DNA of 64,000 nucleotides from an uncultured Pelagibacteraceae bacterium (GCA_902590535.1 CACIXF010000003.1:62001-126000); one strand, 5' to 3'. Positions 45,908 to 55,925 are shown, counted from the first letter of the stretch. The notes: generated by a model not told the origin, from the sequence alone. Made by a program: numbers and translations.

Positions 45908-45935
45908 AATATAGTAAAGTTTTTTTTTAATTCAA
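45908..45935 (-). promoter_or_regulatory. Promoter-like sequence upstream of nusA
   Basis: On the minus strand, TTGAAT (45935-45930) and TATATT (45913-45908) are separated by 16 bases. The predicted start near 45901 would give a leader of about 58 bases that includes the hairpin at 45858-45884. The AT-rich background raises the chance of a false match. Confidence 0.5.
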
Positions 45936-45941
45936 CAGAAA

Positions 45942-47111
45942 CTATTTTGAAAAAACGTTAGTTTTATCAGTTTTTTCCCACGAAAATGAACCATTCTCTT
46001 CAGGTGCTCTACCAAAATGACCATAGGCGGCTGTTTTTTCATAAATTGGTTTATTTAAATTCAACATTTCTCTGATACCTCTAGGGCTCAAATCAAAATT
46101 TTCTTTAATCTTTTCTACAACAAATTTATTTTTATCTAGATCGTTATCAAATAAATCAACATAAATAGATAATGGTTTTGACACGCCAATTGCATAAGCT
46201 AACTGAATTAAACATTTTTCTGCAATTTTAGAACCAACAACATTTTTAGCAATATATCTTGCCGCATAAGCCGCTGATCTGTCAACTTTTGTTGGGTCTT
46301 TTCCTGAAAAAGCGCCACCACCATGAGGTGCGGCTCCACCATAAGTATCAACAATAATTTTTCTACCTGTCAAACCACAATCTCCATCTGGACCACCAAT
46401 TACAAAATTTCCTGTAGGATTTACATAAAACTCATCCTCGTTAAAACCATCAAGAAAATTTTCAGGAATAGACTTTAACATATAAGGTCTGAGTAAATCT
46501 CTGACTTGTGACTGATTAACATCTGGAGAATGCTGTGAAGAGATAACTACAGATTTTACTTTAGATGGTTTTCCATCAACATACTCGAATGTTACCTGGC
46601 TTTTTGAATCTGGTTCAATATTTTTTAATTTTCCAGATTTTCTATCTTCAGCCATTAATCTTAAAATTTTATGAGAATAATGTATAGGTGCCGGCATTAA
46701 AACATCAGTTTCATTACATGCATATCCGAACATAATACCTTGATCTCCAGCTCCTTCATCTTTGTTACCAGAGGAATCTACACCCATAGCAATATCAGCT
46801 GATTGGGAATGTAAATGGCTTTCAATTTTTGTAGCTTCTTTCCAGGTAAATCCTTCTTGGTCATAACCAATATCTTTTATACAATTTCTTACTTTTTCAA
46901 TTAATTCATCTTTTTTAATTTCTGGTCCTCTTACTTCTCCAGCTAAAACTACTTTATTTGTCGTAGTTAGTGTTTCGCAGGCAACTCTAGAATATGGATC
47001 TCCAGAAATAAAACTATCAACAACCATATCTGAAATCCTATCAGACACTTTATCTGGATGGCCTTCTGAAACGGACTCACTAGTGAAAAGATAATTTTTT
47101 AAATTACTCAT
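45942..47111 (-). CDS. metK: S-adenosylmethionine synthetase
   Basis: The 389-residue enzyme has the N-terminal [19 protein letters not shown], the ATP motif [12 protein letters not shown] and the phosphate loop [19 protein letters not shown]. It makes SAM from methionine and ATP. Its start overlaps the lnt end by 8 bases, so no SAM riboswitch can precede it here. It is the last gene of the fur-miaB-phoH-ybeY-lnt-metK run; trmB and rimP that often follow are absent. Confidence 0.97.
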   Translation of the reverse strand: MSNLKNYLFTSESVSEGHPDKVSDRISDMVVDSFISGDPYSRVACETLTTTNKVVLAGEVRGPEIKKDELIEKVRNCIKDIGYDQEGFTWKEATKIESHLHSQSADIAMGVDSSGNKDEGAGDQGIMFGYACNETDVLMPAPIHYSHKILRLMAEDRKSGKLKNIEPDSKSQVTFEYVDGKPSKVKSVVISSQHSPDVNQSQVRDLLRPYMLKSIPENFLDGFNEDEFYVNPTGNFVIGGPDGDCGLTGRKIIVDTYGGAAPHGGGAFSGKDPTKVDRSAAYAARYIAKNVVGSKIAEKCLIQLAYAIGVSKPLSIYVDLFDNDLDKNKFVVEKIKENFDLSPRGIREMLNLNKPIYEKTAAYGHFGRAPEENGSFSWEKTDKTNVFSK

Positions 47112-48648
47112 TTTTAAGTTTCTTAAATGAAAATATTAAAAAAATATACAATAAAATTATTAATGCAAAAATTTTATTTCCAAATTTTGAAAATAGTGTC
47201 ATCTCTATTTTTCTTGACTCAATTAAATCTATATAACCAGAATTGTTAATATCAACTTTTTGCTCAATAACTCCCATTGGGTTAATAATTGCTGTTATCC
47301 CATTATTTGCAGACCTTAAAACATATTTTCCACTCTCTATAGCTCTAAAAATACTATGAGTAAAATGTTGCTCTGGACCGATTGATTTACCAAACCAACC
47401 ATCTTCAGAAATATTTACAATATAGTCAAAGTTACTGTTAGTGAAAATTTTACCAGAATAAATTATCTCGTAACAAATAAGGGGCAATATTTTCACCGAT
47501 AAATTATTATATGTGAGATCAATTATGTTTCTTTCTTCACCCTTTGAATATGATTGATAGTCATTAGTAATTGTTTTTAAGCCAATACTTTTTAATAATT
47601 TTTCAAAAGGTAAAAATTCTCCAAAAGGGACAAGATTAATTTTTTTATATGAATTTATTACATTGAGGTCATGTTCAAAAATAGATAATGAATTAAAATA
47701 TTTTACAGTCTTGTTTTTATCTTCTTTGCTATTAATTCCAATTGCTAATAAATGATTTTTGTTGAATTTATTTTCAAATAACCATTTGTATTCTTTTAGT
47801 TGGTCTTGTGAAATACCTGGAATAATACCTTCTGGCCAAATAAAAATTATTTTTTCACTTTTTTTAGGTGAGCTAATTTCAATTAGTTCTTCTATTGCAG
47901 TTATGGGATCAACATTGTTATAAAATCTATCTATACTTATATTTGAACTCAAAATTCTTATTTTATAGTCAAGATTTTTTAAATCTTGATTGTTAAATTT
48001 TTCTAAATTTTGTGAACCAAGGACATAAAATGACATTGTTGTAATAAGAAACGCAACACAAACACTAATATCTTTTTTATTTTCTCTTAAAATAAATATT
48101 GATGGACTTGTAAATAATGAAATACAAAAAAGATTAAAGCTGTAGGTACCTATGATTGAAGTAATATTTAAAATTTCGATTTGATTAGAGAAACTATAAG
48201 CGATTAAATTCCAAGGAAAACCGGTTAGTATTGATCCTCGTAGAAATTCTACTATTCCAAATATCAAAGAAAAAAGAAAAAATGAGCTCAAATTTTTATT
48301 TGGTTTTAAAACTACAAATAAATAAGCAACTAAACCATAAAACAAGGCCAAGAAACTAGGTATTAAAAATATTGTAAAAGGTATAAAAAACTTAAAATTT
48401 TGATCAAACGTTAATGATATTGAGATCCAATATAAATTACTTACAAAATAACCGAACCCAAATAACCAACCATAAAGAAAAAATATTTTTTTATTTTTAT
48501 AAAGCTCAATTTTTTTTATTAAAAATAAATAGAATAAACTAAAAGTTAAAAAATTTATTATAACATAATTAAATGGAGGTAAACTTAAGGAAGTAAGCAC
48601 TCCTAATAAAACTAAATAAATTAATTCAATATAAAATTTATTTTTCAA
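47104..48648 (-). CDS. lnt: Apolipoprotein N-acyltransferase
   Basis: The 514-residue protein has about seven N-terminal membrane helices and a periplasmic nitrilase domain with the catalytic triad in [11 protein letters not shown] (Glu), [14 protein letters not shown] (Lys) and [12 protein letters not shown] (Cys). It adds the third acyl chain to lipoproteins, the last step before Lol sorting. Client lipoproteins in this window include LptM and the BON protein. It starts one base after ybeY. Confidence 0.95.
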   Translation of the reverse strand: MKNKFYIELIYLVLLGVLTSLSLPPFNYVIINFLTFSLFYLFLIKKIELYKNKKIFFLYGWLFGFGYFVSNLYWISISLTFDQNFKFFIPFTIFLIPSFLALFYGLVAYLFVVLKPNKNLSSFFLFSLIFGIVEFLRGSILTGFPWNLIAYSFSNQIEILNITSIIGTYSFNLFCISLFTSPSIFILRENKKDISVCVAFLITTMSFYVLGSQNLEKFNNQDLKNLDYKIRILSSNISIDRFYNNVDPITAIEELIEISSPKKSEKIIFIWPEGIIPGISQDQLKEYKWLFENKFNKNHLLAIGINSKEDKNKTVKYFNSLSIFEHDLNVINSYKKINLVPFGEFLPFEKLLKSIGLKTITNDYQSYSKGEERNIIDLTYNNLSVKILPLICYEIIYSGKIFTNSNFDYIVNISEDGWFGKSIGPEQHFTHSIFRAIESGKYVLRSANNGITAIINPMGVIEQKVDINNSGYIDLIESRKIEMTLFSKFGNKIFALIILLYIFLIFSFKKLKNE

Positions 48649-48649
48649 C

Positions 48650-49111
48650 TTAATTAATTTTTGATTGTACAGATTTAAATAATATATTTTCCTCTTTTAA
48701 CATTTTGGAATAATCTTTATTACTTTTATGATCAAAACCTAATAGATGAAGAAAACCATGTATTAATATTTTAGCAACTTTTTCTTTAAAAGATTTTAAA
48801 TCTTGTGATCTTGGTTTGTCTAGATAATTATAGCTAATTATAATGTCTCCCAAATAAGTATTTTTTTTAATTTTTATTTTTTTATCTAATGGAAAAGATA
48901 AAATATTAGTAGATTTATTTTTTTTTCTAAAAACCTTATTTAATTTTTTAATATTCTTATTGTTAGAAAGTAATAGTGTGAAGGTTACTTTTTTATTCAA
49001 AAATTTATATTTTTTTGGAAAAGCTTTACATATTTTTTTAAAAAAAATATCCTTATTTTTAAGCCTTTTTGACCAAGCCTTCTCGTCGGAGAAGACATTA
49101 ATACTAATCAT
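48650..49111 (-). CDS. ybeY: Endoribonuclease YbeY (16S rRNA maturation)
   Basis: The 153-residue protein ends with the zinc triad KILIHGFLHLLGFDHKSNKD (HxxxHxxxxxH). It also has the upstream TNILSFPLD and YLGDIIISY segments of the UPF0054 family. It processes the 3' end of 16S rRNA and takes part in ribosome quality control. Its start overlaps the phoH end by 8 bases. Confidence 0.94.
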   Translation of the reverse strand: MISINVFSDEKAWSKRLKNKDIFFKKICKAFPKKYKFLNKKVTFTLLLSNNKNIKKLNKVFRKKNKSTNILSFPLDKKIKIKKNTYLGDIIISYNYLDKPRSQDLKSFKEKVAKILIHGFLHLLGFDHKSNKDYSKMLKEENILFKSVQSKIN

Positions 49112-50099
49112 TATTTGAGTATGCTTTAACTATTTTAGAAACAAGTGGATGTCTAACTACATCTGAGTGATCAAAATCAACTATGGATATTTCCTTTAAA
49201 TGCCCAAGCAACTCTTTTGATCGGACTAATCCTGACATGCTTTTATTTGGTAAATCAATTTGAGAAGGGTCTCCATTAACAACTATTTTTGAATTTTCTC
49301 CAATACGTGTTAAAAACATTTTAATCTGTGTATCAGTAGCATTTTGCGCTTCATCTAAAATTGCAAAGGAATTTTTAAGAGTTCTACCTCTCATAAAAGC
49401 TAAAGGCGCAATCTCTATATCTCCAATCTCAATCATTCTCTGTATTTTTTCAAAGTCGAAGAGATCATATAAAGAGTCATATAAAGGTCTAAGATAAGGA
49501 TCTACTTTTTCCTTCATATCACCTGGTAAAAATCCCAAACGCTCACCCGCTTCTACAGCCGGTCTTGAAAGAATAATTCTCTCAATCTTTTTCTCTAAAA
49601 GCATAGTTAAACCTACAGCTACTGCCAAAAAAGTTTTTCCTGTTCCCGCTGGTCCAGCTGAAATTACAATATCACTCTCCCTCAAAGCTCTCACATAGCT
49701 TTTTTGTTTTTCAGATCTAGGAATTATAGATTTCTTGGGAGTTTTGATAATGTCTGTAACATTATTATTTTTTACTTTTTCATTAATCATAAAGTTATCA
49801 ACTGATGAAAGTATATCTTTATTCTCTATACTTCCATTATTAATAAATTGATTAGCCAAAAATTGAATAGCGTTTTTAATTTTTTCATTCTTTTCAGGTG
49901 TTGATTTAATTAAAATTGAATTTCCCCTTGAATACAGACTGCAATTTGTAATTTTTTCTAATTCTTGTAAATTTTTATTAAATTCTCCAACAACACCCAT
50001 TAACAAGTTGTTGTCATGAAATATAACACTTAAAGAATTGTTATCTGAATAAACAAATTTGAAAGATTGATCGATATTTTTTTTTTTTATTTCACTCAA
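49104..50099 (-). CDS. phoH: PhoH-like ATPase
   Basis: The 331-residue protein has Walker A SAGPAGTGKTFLAVA, the PhoH stretch SRPAVEAGERLGFLPGDMKEKVDPYLRPLYD and Walker B FAILDEAQNATDTQIKMFLTRIG. The N-terminal region resembles a KH/R3H-like fold. It probably acts on RNA with the adjacent YbeY; the exact activity is not settled. It lies 3 bases after miaB. Confidence 0.95.
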   Translation of the reverse strand: MSEIKKKNIDQSFKFVYSDNNSLSVIFHDNNLLMGVVGEFNKNLQELEKITNCSLYSRGNSILIKSTPEKNEKIKNAIQFLANQFINNGSIENKDILSSVDNFMINEKVKNNNVTDIIKTPKKSIIPRSEKQKSYVRALRESDIVISAGPAGTGKTFLAVAVGLTMLLEKKIERIILSRPAVEAGERLGFLPGDMKEKVDPYLRPLYDSLYDLFDFEKIQRMIEIGDIEIAPLAFMRGRTLKNSFAILDEAQNATDTQIKMFLTRIGENSKIVVNGDPSQIDLPNKSMSGLVRSKELLGHLKEISIVDFDHSDVVRHPLVSKIVKAYSNND

Positions 50100-50102
50100 G
50101 TT

Positions 50103-51431
50103 CTAAGCAACCTTCTGATCCGAATTAGTTATAATTTCACCGAATAAAGTATTTCTATTACTATCTTTAATTCTTATTTGCACTATATTTCCAATATCAC
50201 TCTTTTTACCATTAAAAATTACAGATGTCATATACTCAGATCTGCCAAAAGCTTTGCTTTTATCATCGGTTAAATTTTCAACCAAAACATCTATAACTTT
50301 TCCCTTCAATGAGTTGTTCATTTGGATTTGATTTTCGAATAAAACATTTTGAATTTTTTCTAATCTTTCAAAAGAAATTTTTTTTTCAATTAAGTCTAAA
50401 TCTTCAGCTACTGTTCCAGGTCTTGGACTAAAGATGAAAGAGTAAGAGTTAATAAATTTAACCCTTTCAATTAAATTAAAGGTATCTTTAAAATCCTGAT
50501 CTTCTTCACCGGGATAACCTATAATAAAATCACTTGAAAATTCTATCTTTGGATTAATTTCTTTTAATTTATCAAAAGTATTTAGATATTCCTCAATAGT
50601 ATGTTTTCTATTCATTGAGTTTAAAATTTTATTAGATCCACTTTGAACAGGTAAATGTACAAGTGGCATTAACTTTTTAGAAGTTTTATAAACTTCAATC
50701 AAATCCTCAGTCATATCTTTTGGGTGAGATGTTGTGTATCTAAGTCTTTTAATTTCAGATATTTTTTCAATATTTAAAATCAAATCTGATAGTCTATATC
50801 CTTCATTATCATAAGCATTTACATTTTGACCAAGTAAAATTATTTCTTTTGCACCATTATCAGCTAAATATTTTGCTTCATCCAAAATTTGTTTAAATGG
50901 TCTCGAATATTCTGGTCCTCTTGTAAATGGAACCACACAAAAATGACAAAACTTATCACATCCTTCTTGAATGGTTAAAAAAGATGAAACTTTTCCAGCT
51001 TCATTTTTTATTTTGCTTAAATATTTAAATTTAGAAACCGCATCAAACTCAGTCTCTTCTATCTTTTTCTTTTTTTTAATATAATTTAAAATTGTATCAT
51101 TAATTTTATGATAAGCTTGAGGACCAATAACTAAATCTATGTAAGGTTCTCTTTTAAGCATTTCTTGGTTTTCTGCTTGAGCAACACAACCTGCAATGAT
51201 CACCAATGGTTTTTTTTTAGATCTAAAAATTTTTTTTACTCTACCTATTTCATGATAAACTTTTTCTTTTGCTTTATCCCTAATGTGACATGTGTTTAAA
51301 AGATAACAGTTTGCTTCCTCATATTTTTCTGTTTTTTCATAACCAATTTTTTTGACTGAATCATATATTCTATTAGAGTCATACTCATTCATTTGACATC
51401 CAAAAGTTTTAATAAATATTTTTTGATTCAT
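50103..51431 (-). CDS. miaB: tRNA-2-methylthio-N6-dimethylallyladenosine synthase
   Basis: The 442-residue radical-SAM methylthiotransferase has the N-terminal cluster cysteines (KTFGCQMNEYDS, LLNTCHIR, IAGCVAQ), the radical-SAM motif EGCDKFCHFCVVPFTRG (CxxxCxxC) and a C-terminal TRAM domain. It adds a methylthio group to i6A37 of tRNAs reading U-starting codons. It sits 2 bases after fur, consistent with iron-dependent function. Confidence 0.96.
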   Translation of the reverse strand: MNQKIFIKTFGCQMNEYDSNRIYDSVKKIGYEKTEKYEEANCYLLNTCHIRDKAKEKVYHEIGRVKKIFRSKKKPLVIIAGCVAQAENQEMLKREPYIDLVIGPQAYHKINDTILNYIKKKKKIEETEFDAVSKFKYLSKIKNEAGKVSSFLTIQEGCDKFCHFCVVPFTRGPEYSRPFKQILDEAKYLADNGAKEIILLGQNVNAYDNEGYRLSDLILNIEKISEIKRLRYTTSHPKDMTEDLIEVYKTSKKLMPLVHLPVQSGSNKILNSMNRKHTIEEYLNTFDKLKEINPKIEFSSDFIIGYPGEEDQDFKDTFNLIERVKFINSYSFIFSPRPGTVAEDLDLIEKKISFERLEKIQNVLFENQIQMNNSLKGKVIDVLVENLTDDKSKAFGRSEYMTSVIFNGKKSDIGNIVQIRIKDSNRNTLFGEIITNSDQKVA

Positions 51432-51433
51432 AA

Positions 51434-51847
51434 TTATTGGGATTTTTTCTTAACCCCATATAATTCTAATTTATGGTCTACTAATTTATATCCGTATTTT
51501 TCTGCAACTTTTTTTTGCAACTTTTCAATTTCTTCGTCTACAAATTCTATGATTTCACCAGTTTTAACATCTATTAAATGATCATGATGACCTTCATTAA
51601 GCTCCTCATATCTTGCTTTCCCACCTTTAAACTCATGCTTTGTTAATATTCCAGACTCTTCAAATAGTTTTACTGTTCTATAAACAGTTGCAATACTTAT
51701 TTTTGCATCAATTTTAGATACTCTATTATAAAGCTCATCTACATCCGGGTGGTCAGAAGACTCCGACATTACTTGCGCAATTACTCTTCTTTGATCAGTT
51801 AATTTAACTCCTTTTGCTATACATTTTTGCTCTATTGTTTCTGACAT
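51434..51847 (-). CDS. fur: Ferric uptake regulator Fur
   Basis: The 137-residue protein has GVKLTDQRRVIAQVMSES, the recognition helix KISIATVYRTVKLFEESGIL and the metal site EGHHDHLIDVKTGEIIEF, the standard Fur pattern (HHDH). C-terminal CxxC zinc sites are missing, as in other alphaproteobacterial Fur/Mur proteins. It represses iron or manganese uptake genes when metal is plentiful. It heads the fur-miaB-phoH-ybeY-lnt-metK cluster. Unlike irr it has no obvious Irr box. Confidence 0.9.
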   Translation of the reverse strand: MSETIEQKCIAKGVKLTDQRRVIAQVMSESSDHPDVDELYNRVSKIDAKISIATVYRTVKLFEESGILTKHEFKGGKARYEELNEGHHDHLIDVKTGEIIEFVDEEIEKLQKKVAEKYGYKLVDHKLELYGVKKKSQ

Positions 51848-51855
51848 AAATAATT

Positions 51856-52242
51856 TTAACTTAAATAAATAGGGTTAATCAAATTTTTTTTAACATTAAA
51901 TTTATCACACAAATGAGGGATATTTTCGTATTTTATGTCTTTTTCACCTTTAAAATCTTGAATGCTATAACAGTAGTAATCAATATTATTAGTTAAATTA
52001 AATGCTTTAACTATAGAAAGTGAATTTCTTATTCCCGCAAAACTTCCAGGCCCTCTATTTAAATAAATTGTATTAATATCTTTCAAGTTTAACTGTTTAG
52101 AATTTAAAAAATCATTAATAATTAAAGTTAATTTTTCATAATTAATTTTAGTATTCTCTTTAGTAATATTATAAATATCATTACTAGTTATGATCATTAA
52201 AAAAATTTTTTCACTGGCTACATCAATTATCAGTTTATTCAT
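51856..52242 (-). CDS. tsaB: TsaB-like tRNA threonylcarbamoylation subunit, shortened
   Basis: Start ATG 52242 gives MNKLIIDVASEKIFLMII, matching the TsaB N-terminus, and 128 residues; 17 residues further upstream are rejected. The family motif LNRGPGSFAGIRNSLSIVKAFN is intact. TsaB is usually about 220 residues, so the second ASKHA-fold half is mostly absent. It scaffolds TsaD in t6A37 synthesis. Its 5' end overlaps the divergent deacetylase gene by 53 bases. rimI, often next to it, is missing. Confidence 0.82.
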   Translation of the reverse strand: MNKLIIDVASEKIFLMIITSNDIYNITKENTKINYEKLTLIINDFLNSKQLNLKDINTIYLNRGPGSFAGIRNSLSIVKAFNLTNNIDYYCYSIQDFKGEKDIKYENIPHLCDKFNVKKNLINPIYLS

Positions 52243-53251
52243 AATTATTTTATTTTCTAATATCAGTTCTAAATCAGATGAAAATAATATCAAATACTAT
52301 TCCAATGATGAAGGAATTCTATCAATTATGTATCATCGTTTTAATGAGAATAAGTACCCCTCAACCAATATTAAAATGGATATATTTGAGGAACATATAA
52401 ATATTATTAAGAACTCAGATTTTAATTTTCATAATCCAAATAATTTTGATGAACAGTTTAATAAACCAAAACAAAAAAAAGAAATTCTTATAACTATCGA
52501 TGATGCTTTTGAATCTTTTTATACTGAAGCATGGCCTTATCTAAAAGAAAATAAAATTCCGTTTATTTTATTTGTTTCAACTGAACCAGTGGGAAAAAGA
52601 GGTTACATGACTTGGGAGCAAATTAAAGAGGTTGAAGGTAATGAATTTGCAAATATAGGACATCATTCTCACACTCATGAATATCTCATAGATGTAAGTA
52701 ATGAAGAGTTTATTTTAGATATTGAAACGGCTAATAAAATTTTTCTAAGAGAACTTGGTTATATCCCTAACCTATTCTCATATCCCTTTGGTGAATATTC
52801 TAAATTTATGAAAGACTATATATCTAAAAATTTCAAATATGCTTTTGGTCAGCATTCTGGTGTAATTGATTTAAATAAAAATAAATTTGAACTGCCTAGA
52901 TTTCCAATTAATGAAAAATATGGAGAGTTAAAAAGATTTAAATCAATTATAAATTATTTTCCCCTTGAATATAAAAAAATATTTCCTGAGGAAAAACAAC
53001 TGTTTGAAAACACAAACCCTCCAAATTTCAAAGTTGAATTTTTCAAGGAGCAAAAAGATTTATCAAATATTAATTGTTATTCTAATGAAGGAAACGTTTG
53101 GGAAAAATCAAAAACAAGTTTTGCCAATAACTCTTTAACGATTGAATTTAGAGAACCATTTAAACCTAGAAGAGGGAGAATTAATTGCTCTCTAAATGAT
53201 AATGGAAAATGGAGATGGTTTGGTATTCAATTCCCTATAAAGACTCAGTAA
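52190..53251 (+). CDS. Polysaccharide deacetylase (NodB-like) family protein, secreted
   Basis: The 353-residue protein has a hydrophobic signal/anchor (IIKKIFSLATSIISLFIIIL), then a NodB-type carbohydrate esterase domain. LSIMYHRF is the early motif, ILITIDDAFESF carries the metal aspartate pair, IGHHSHTHEYL the HxxxxH-type zinc histidines, and LFSYPFGEYS a later motif. The C-terminal 90 residues are a separate beta-rich region. It should deacetylate an extracytoplasmic polysaccharide. No in-frame start exists between ATG 52190 and 52328, which supports the overlap with tsaB. Confidence 0.85.
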   Translation: MIIKKIFSLATSIISLFIIILFSNISSKSDENNIKYYSNDEGILSIMYHRFNENKYPSTNIKMDIFEEHINIIKNSDFNFHNPNNFDEQFNKPKQKKEILITIDDAFESFYTEAWPYLKENKIPFILFVSTEPVGKRGYMTWEQIKEVEGNEFANIGHHSHTHEYLIDVSNEEFILDIETANKIFLRELGYIPNLFSYPFGEYSKFMKDYISKNFKYAFGQHSGVIDLNKNKFELPRFPINEKYGELKRFKSIINYFPLEYKKIFPEEKQLFENTNPPNFKVEFFKEQKDLSNINCYSNEGNVWEKSKTSFANNSLTIEFREPFKPRRGRINCSLNDNGKWRWFGIQFPIKTQ

Positions 53252-53253
53252 AA

Positions 53254-54318
53254 TTAAATTAAACTTTCTAAATCTTTACTAGATGGCAATAGCTTCGCCT
53301 CATCAAAATCTTTTAGGTTATTCTGTTTAATAATTTTTTGTAAAACTTCTATATATTGGCTTCCTGTTTCTGCATATTTATCTAAATGTTTAGACAAAAT
53401 TAAACTATCAAGAGATTTGTTTTGATTTCTAAGTTCAGTTCTTGCTTTTCTTAAATTTCTATATGTTGAATGAGTGTTTAAATTTCTTAAGTATGCTCTT
53501 ACAGATAGCTGTAAGCTATGAAATTTCATAACTTTATGATCTTTACCTTTATCAGCATTTTTAGGTTTTAATCCTTCTCCAGACCAAGTCCATTGTCCGA
53601 ATAAAGCGTTTCCCTTTAAAGCAAATCTTGATGTACCCCAACCGGTTTCTTTAGCTGCTTGAGCTATTGCTAATGAAATTGGTATTTCATCCATTCTTAC
53701 TTTTAAAGTAGATAAATCATTTTTTCTTACACCGTATTGTTTATATTTTTTTTCTAACCATTTTTTTTCAATATCGGTGTTGCTGTTCTTATTTAAAATT
53801 GTAAATAACCTTTTTCTATCAACCCTGATTTTGTTGTTTTCCTTAACTATTAGAGGAAGAACAATCTTTATAAACATTTCTTTTCTTTTTTTAGTATTTC
53901 CAATATTTTTAATTTCGTTTGGTAGAAGACCAATATCTATTGGTTTTACTAATTTTGTATCTCTTACATCTTTTAAATTATAATTTACCTCTTTAAATAG
54001 TGACTCAATCTCAGCTGTTGTATATCTGACTAGATTAATTTCAGAATTATTTTCCTCTAAAATATCATACAATAAATCTCTTTCATCAGAATCTGTTGTT
54101 GTGTCCTTTTCAATTAATTTATCTTTATTTAAAGTATTATTTAGAATGTTTTTTGAATTATTGGTAAATTCTTTGTTATTAAAATTTTTATCTGTAAAAT
54201 TAATAATTATCGGCGCTGCATAAAAGAATGAAATAAGAATAAAAGAACTTAAAAAAAACCGTGAAACTATATTAAGGCTTTTATTTTTTAAAAAACCTGA
54301 TTTTTTAAATTTTCTCAT
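53254..54318 (-). CDS. Bax-like glucosaminidase-domain protein
   Basis: The 354-residue protein has an N-terminal basic stretch and signal/anchor helix (about residues 20-40), a low-complexity linker, and a C-terminal glucosaminidase domain (ISLAIAQAAKETGWGTSRFALKGNALFGQWTW, catalytic Glu in AAKETGWG). This matches E. coli Bax and FlgJ-type peptidoglycan hydrolases. It probably trims peptidoglycan in the periplasm. It converges with the deacetylase gene, leaving only 2 bases between the stops. Confidence 0.85.
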   Translation of the reverse strand: MRKFKKSGFLKNKSLNIVSRFFLSSFILISFFYAAPIIINFTDKNFNNKEFTNNSKNILNNTLNKDKLIEKDTTTDSDERDLLYDILEENNSEINLVRYTTAEIESLFKEVNYNLKDVRDTKLVKPIDIGLLPNEIKNIGNTKKRKEMFIKIVLPLIVKENNKIRVDRKRLFTILNKNSNTDIEKKWLEKKYKQYGVRKNDLSTLKVRMDEIPISLAIAQAAKETGWGTSRFALKGNALFGQWTWSGEGLKPKNADKGKDHKVMKFHSLQLSVRAYLRNLNTHSTYRNLRKARTELRNQNKSLDSLILSKHLDKYAETGSQYIEVLQKIIKQNNLKDFDEAKLLPSSKDLESLI

Positions 54319-54324
54319 AATTAA

Positions 54325-54867
54325 TTATTGTATAGCAACAACCTCTTTTACCTCTGGTAAATAATGACATAAAAGATTTTGAACACCTTGTTTTAAAGTC
54401 ATTGTTGAACTAGGACAGCCTGAACAACTCCCTTGTAATTGTACCTTAACAATTCCGTCCTTAAACTCTTTAAATTTTATATCTCCTCCGTCTCTAGCAA
54501 CAGCAGGTCTTATTTTTTCTTCTAAAATTTTTACAATTTTTGATTCAATTTCACTTAAATCTAAATCTTCTTCTTTTATATTTTCATCAATTACAAACTC
54601 TTTACCATCTGCATAAAAATCATTTATTAGAGAAATTACGATATGCTTTATTTCGTCCCACTTAATGTTTTCTTTCTTATTAACTGAAATAAAATCTTGA
54701 CCTAAAAAAATACCCTCAACACCATTTATTGACAAAATATTTTTCACCAATTCATTTTTCATATCTTCTTTATTTGTAATTTCATAAGGACCACTGTTCG
54801 AAACTTTCTTCCCAGGAAGAAATTTCAAAGAATTCGGATTCGGTGTTACTTCTGTTTGAACGAACAT
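54325..54867 (-). CDS. NifU/Nfu-type iron-sulfur cluster carrier
   Basis: The 180-residue protein has an Nfu N-terminal domain (FVQTEVTPNPNSLKFLPGKKV) and a C-terminal NifU domain with the cluster-binding motif GSCSGCPSSTMTLKQGVQNLL (CxxC). It carries or transfers 4Fe-4S clusters to targets such as MiaB, LipA-type enzymes and ferredoxins. It lies downstream of trpS, the same order as in other alphaproteobacteria, and 6 bases before the Bax-like gene. Confidence 0.93.
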   Translation of the reverse strand: MFVQTEVTPNPNSLKFLPGKKVSNSGPYEITNKEDMKNELVKNILSINGVEGIFLGQDFISVNKKENIKWDEIKHIVISLINDFYADGKEFVIDENIKEEDLDLSEIESKIVKILEEKIRPAVARDGGDIKFKEFKDGIVKVQLQGSCSGCPSSTMTLKQGVQNLLCHYLPEVKEVVAIQ

Positions 54868-54919
54868 AAATTATATATAATGAATATTTTAAAAATTAAA
54901 ACTTGATAATAAACTTTTA

Positions 54920-55921
54920 TTAAAAACCTACTATTTCTTTAATTCTTTCAATCTTTTTGGATGCAATTAAATTAGCTTTTTCAACTCCATCTAGAAGTAT
55001 TTCATCTAAATAACTTTTGTCTCCTAAAAGTTTTTTTATCTCATTAGAAATAGGTTCAATTTTATTCACAAGTTCTTCAGCTAATTGTTCTTTAAATTCT
55101 GAAAAGTTTTTACCTGCGAAATTTTTTACTGAGTTTTCTAATGTGGAGTTAGTTAAACTTGAATATATTCCTAAAAGATTTTTCGCTTCTAATCTTTCAT
55201 CAAGCACTTTTATATCTTGTGGCATAGGCAAAGGATCAGTTTTCGCTTTTTTGATTTTGTTTACTATTTGATCTTTGTTATCTGTTAAATTTATTCTACT
55301 TAAATCTGATAACTCTGATTTACTCATTTTTTTTGAACCATCTTTTAAACTCATTATTCTTGAAAATTCTTTTTGAATTAAAGGTTCAGGAACTTGAAGA
55401 AAATTATCTAATTCAAAATCGTTATTAAATTTTTGAGCTATATCTCTACATAACTCCAAATGTTGCTTTTGATCATCACCTACTGGTACATGAGTAGCAT
55501 CATATAAAAGAATATCAGCTGCCATTAAAACTGGATAGGAGTATAATCCTATGCTGGCTTTCTCTTTATCTTTACCGGCTTTTTCCTTAAATTGAGTCAT
55601 TCTATTCAACCAGCCCATTCTGGCAACACAGCTTAATATCCATGCTCCTTCAGCATGAGCAGCTACTCTAGATTGATTAAAAATAATACTTTTTTTCGGA
55701 TCTATTCCACTTGCAATAAAAGTTGCAACAGTTTCTCTAATATTATTTTTTAATTCTTTAGGATCTTGCTTTACCGTAATTGCATGTAGATCAACCACAC
55801 AAAAAATACATTTATTGCTATTATCATTATTTAAGTCTACAAAATTTTTTATAGCTCCTAAATAATTTCCTAGATGAAGATTACCTGTAGGCTGTACTCC
55901 AGAAAAAATTTTTTTACCCAT
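54920..55921 (-). CDS. trpS: Tryptophan-tRNA ligase
   Basis: The 333-residue class I synthetase has the HIGH-like motif [15 protein letters not shown] and the KMSKS motif [31 protein letters not shown] is typical of bacterial TrpRS. It charges tRNA-Trp. It follows murJ after 4 bases, an order common in alphaproteobacteria. Confidence 0.97.
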   Translation of the reverse strand: MGKKIFSGVQPTGNLHLGNYLGAIKNFVDLNNDNSNKCIFCVVDLHAITVKQDPKELKNNIRETVATFIASGIDPKKSIIFNQSRVAAHAEGAWILSCVARMGWLNRMTQFKEKAGKDKEKASIGLYSYPVLMAADILLYDATHVPVGDDQKQHLELCRDIAQKFNNDFELDNFLQVPEPLIQKEFSRIMSLKDGSKKMSKSELSDLSRINLTDNKDQIVNKIKKAKTDPLPMPQDIKVLDERLEAKNLLGIYSSLTNSTLENSVKNFAGKNFSEFKEQLAEELVNKIEPISNEIKKLLGDKSYLDEILLDGVEKANLIASKKIERIKEIVGF

Positions 55922-55925
55922 AAAA

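Noticed and set aside
45942..47200. SAM riboswitch upstream of metK
   Set aside because: metK starts inside the lnt coding end with an 8-base overlap; there is no leader to hold a riboswitch.
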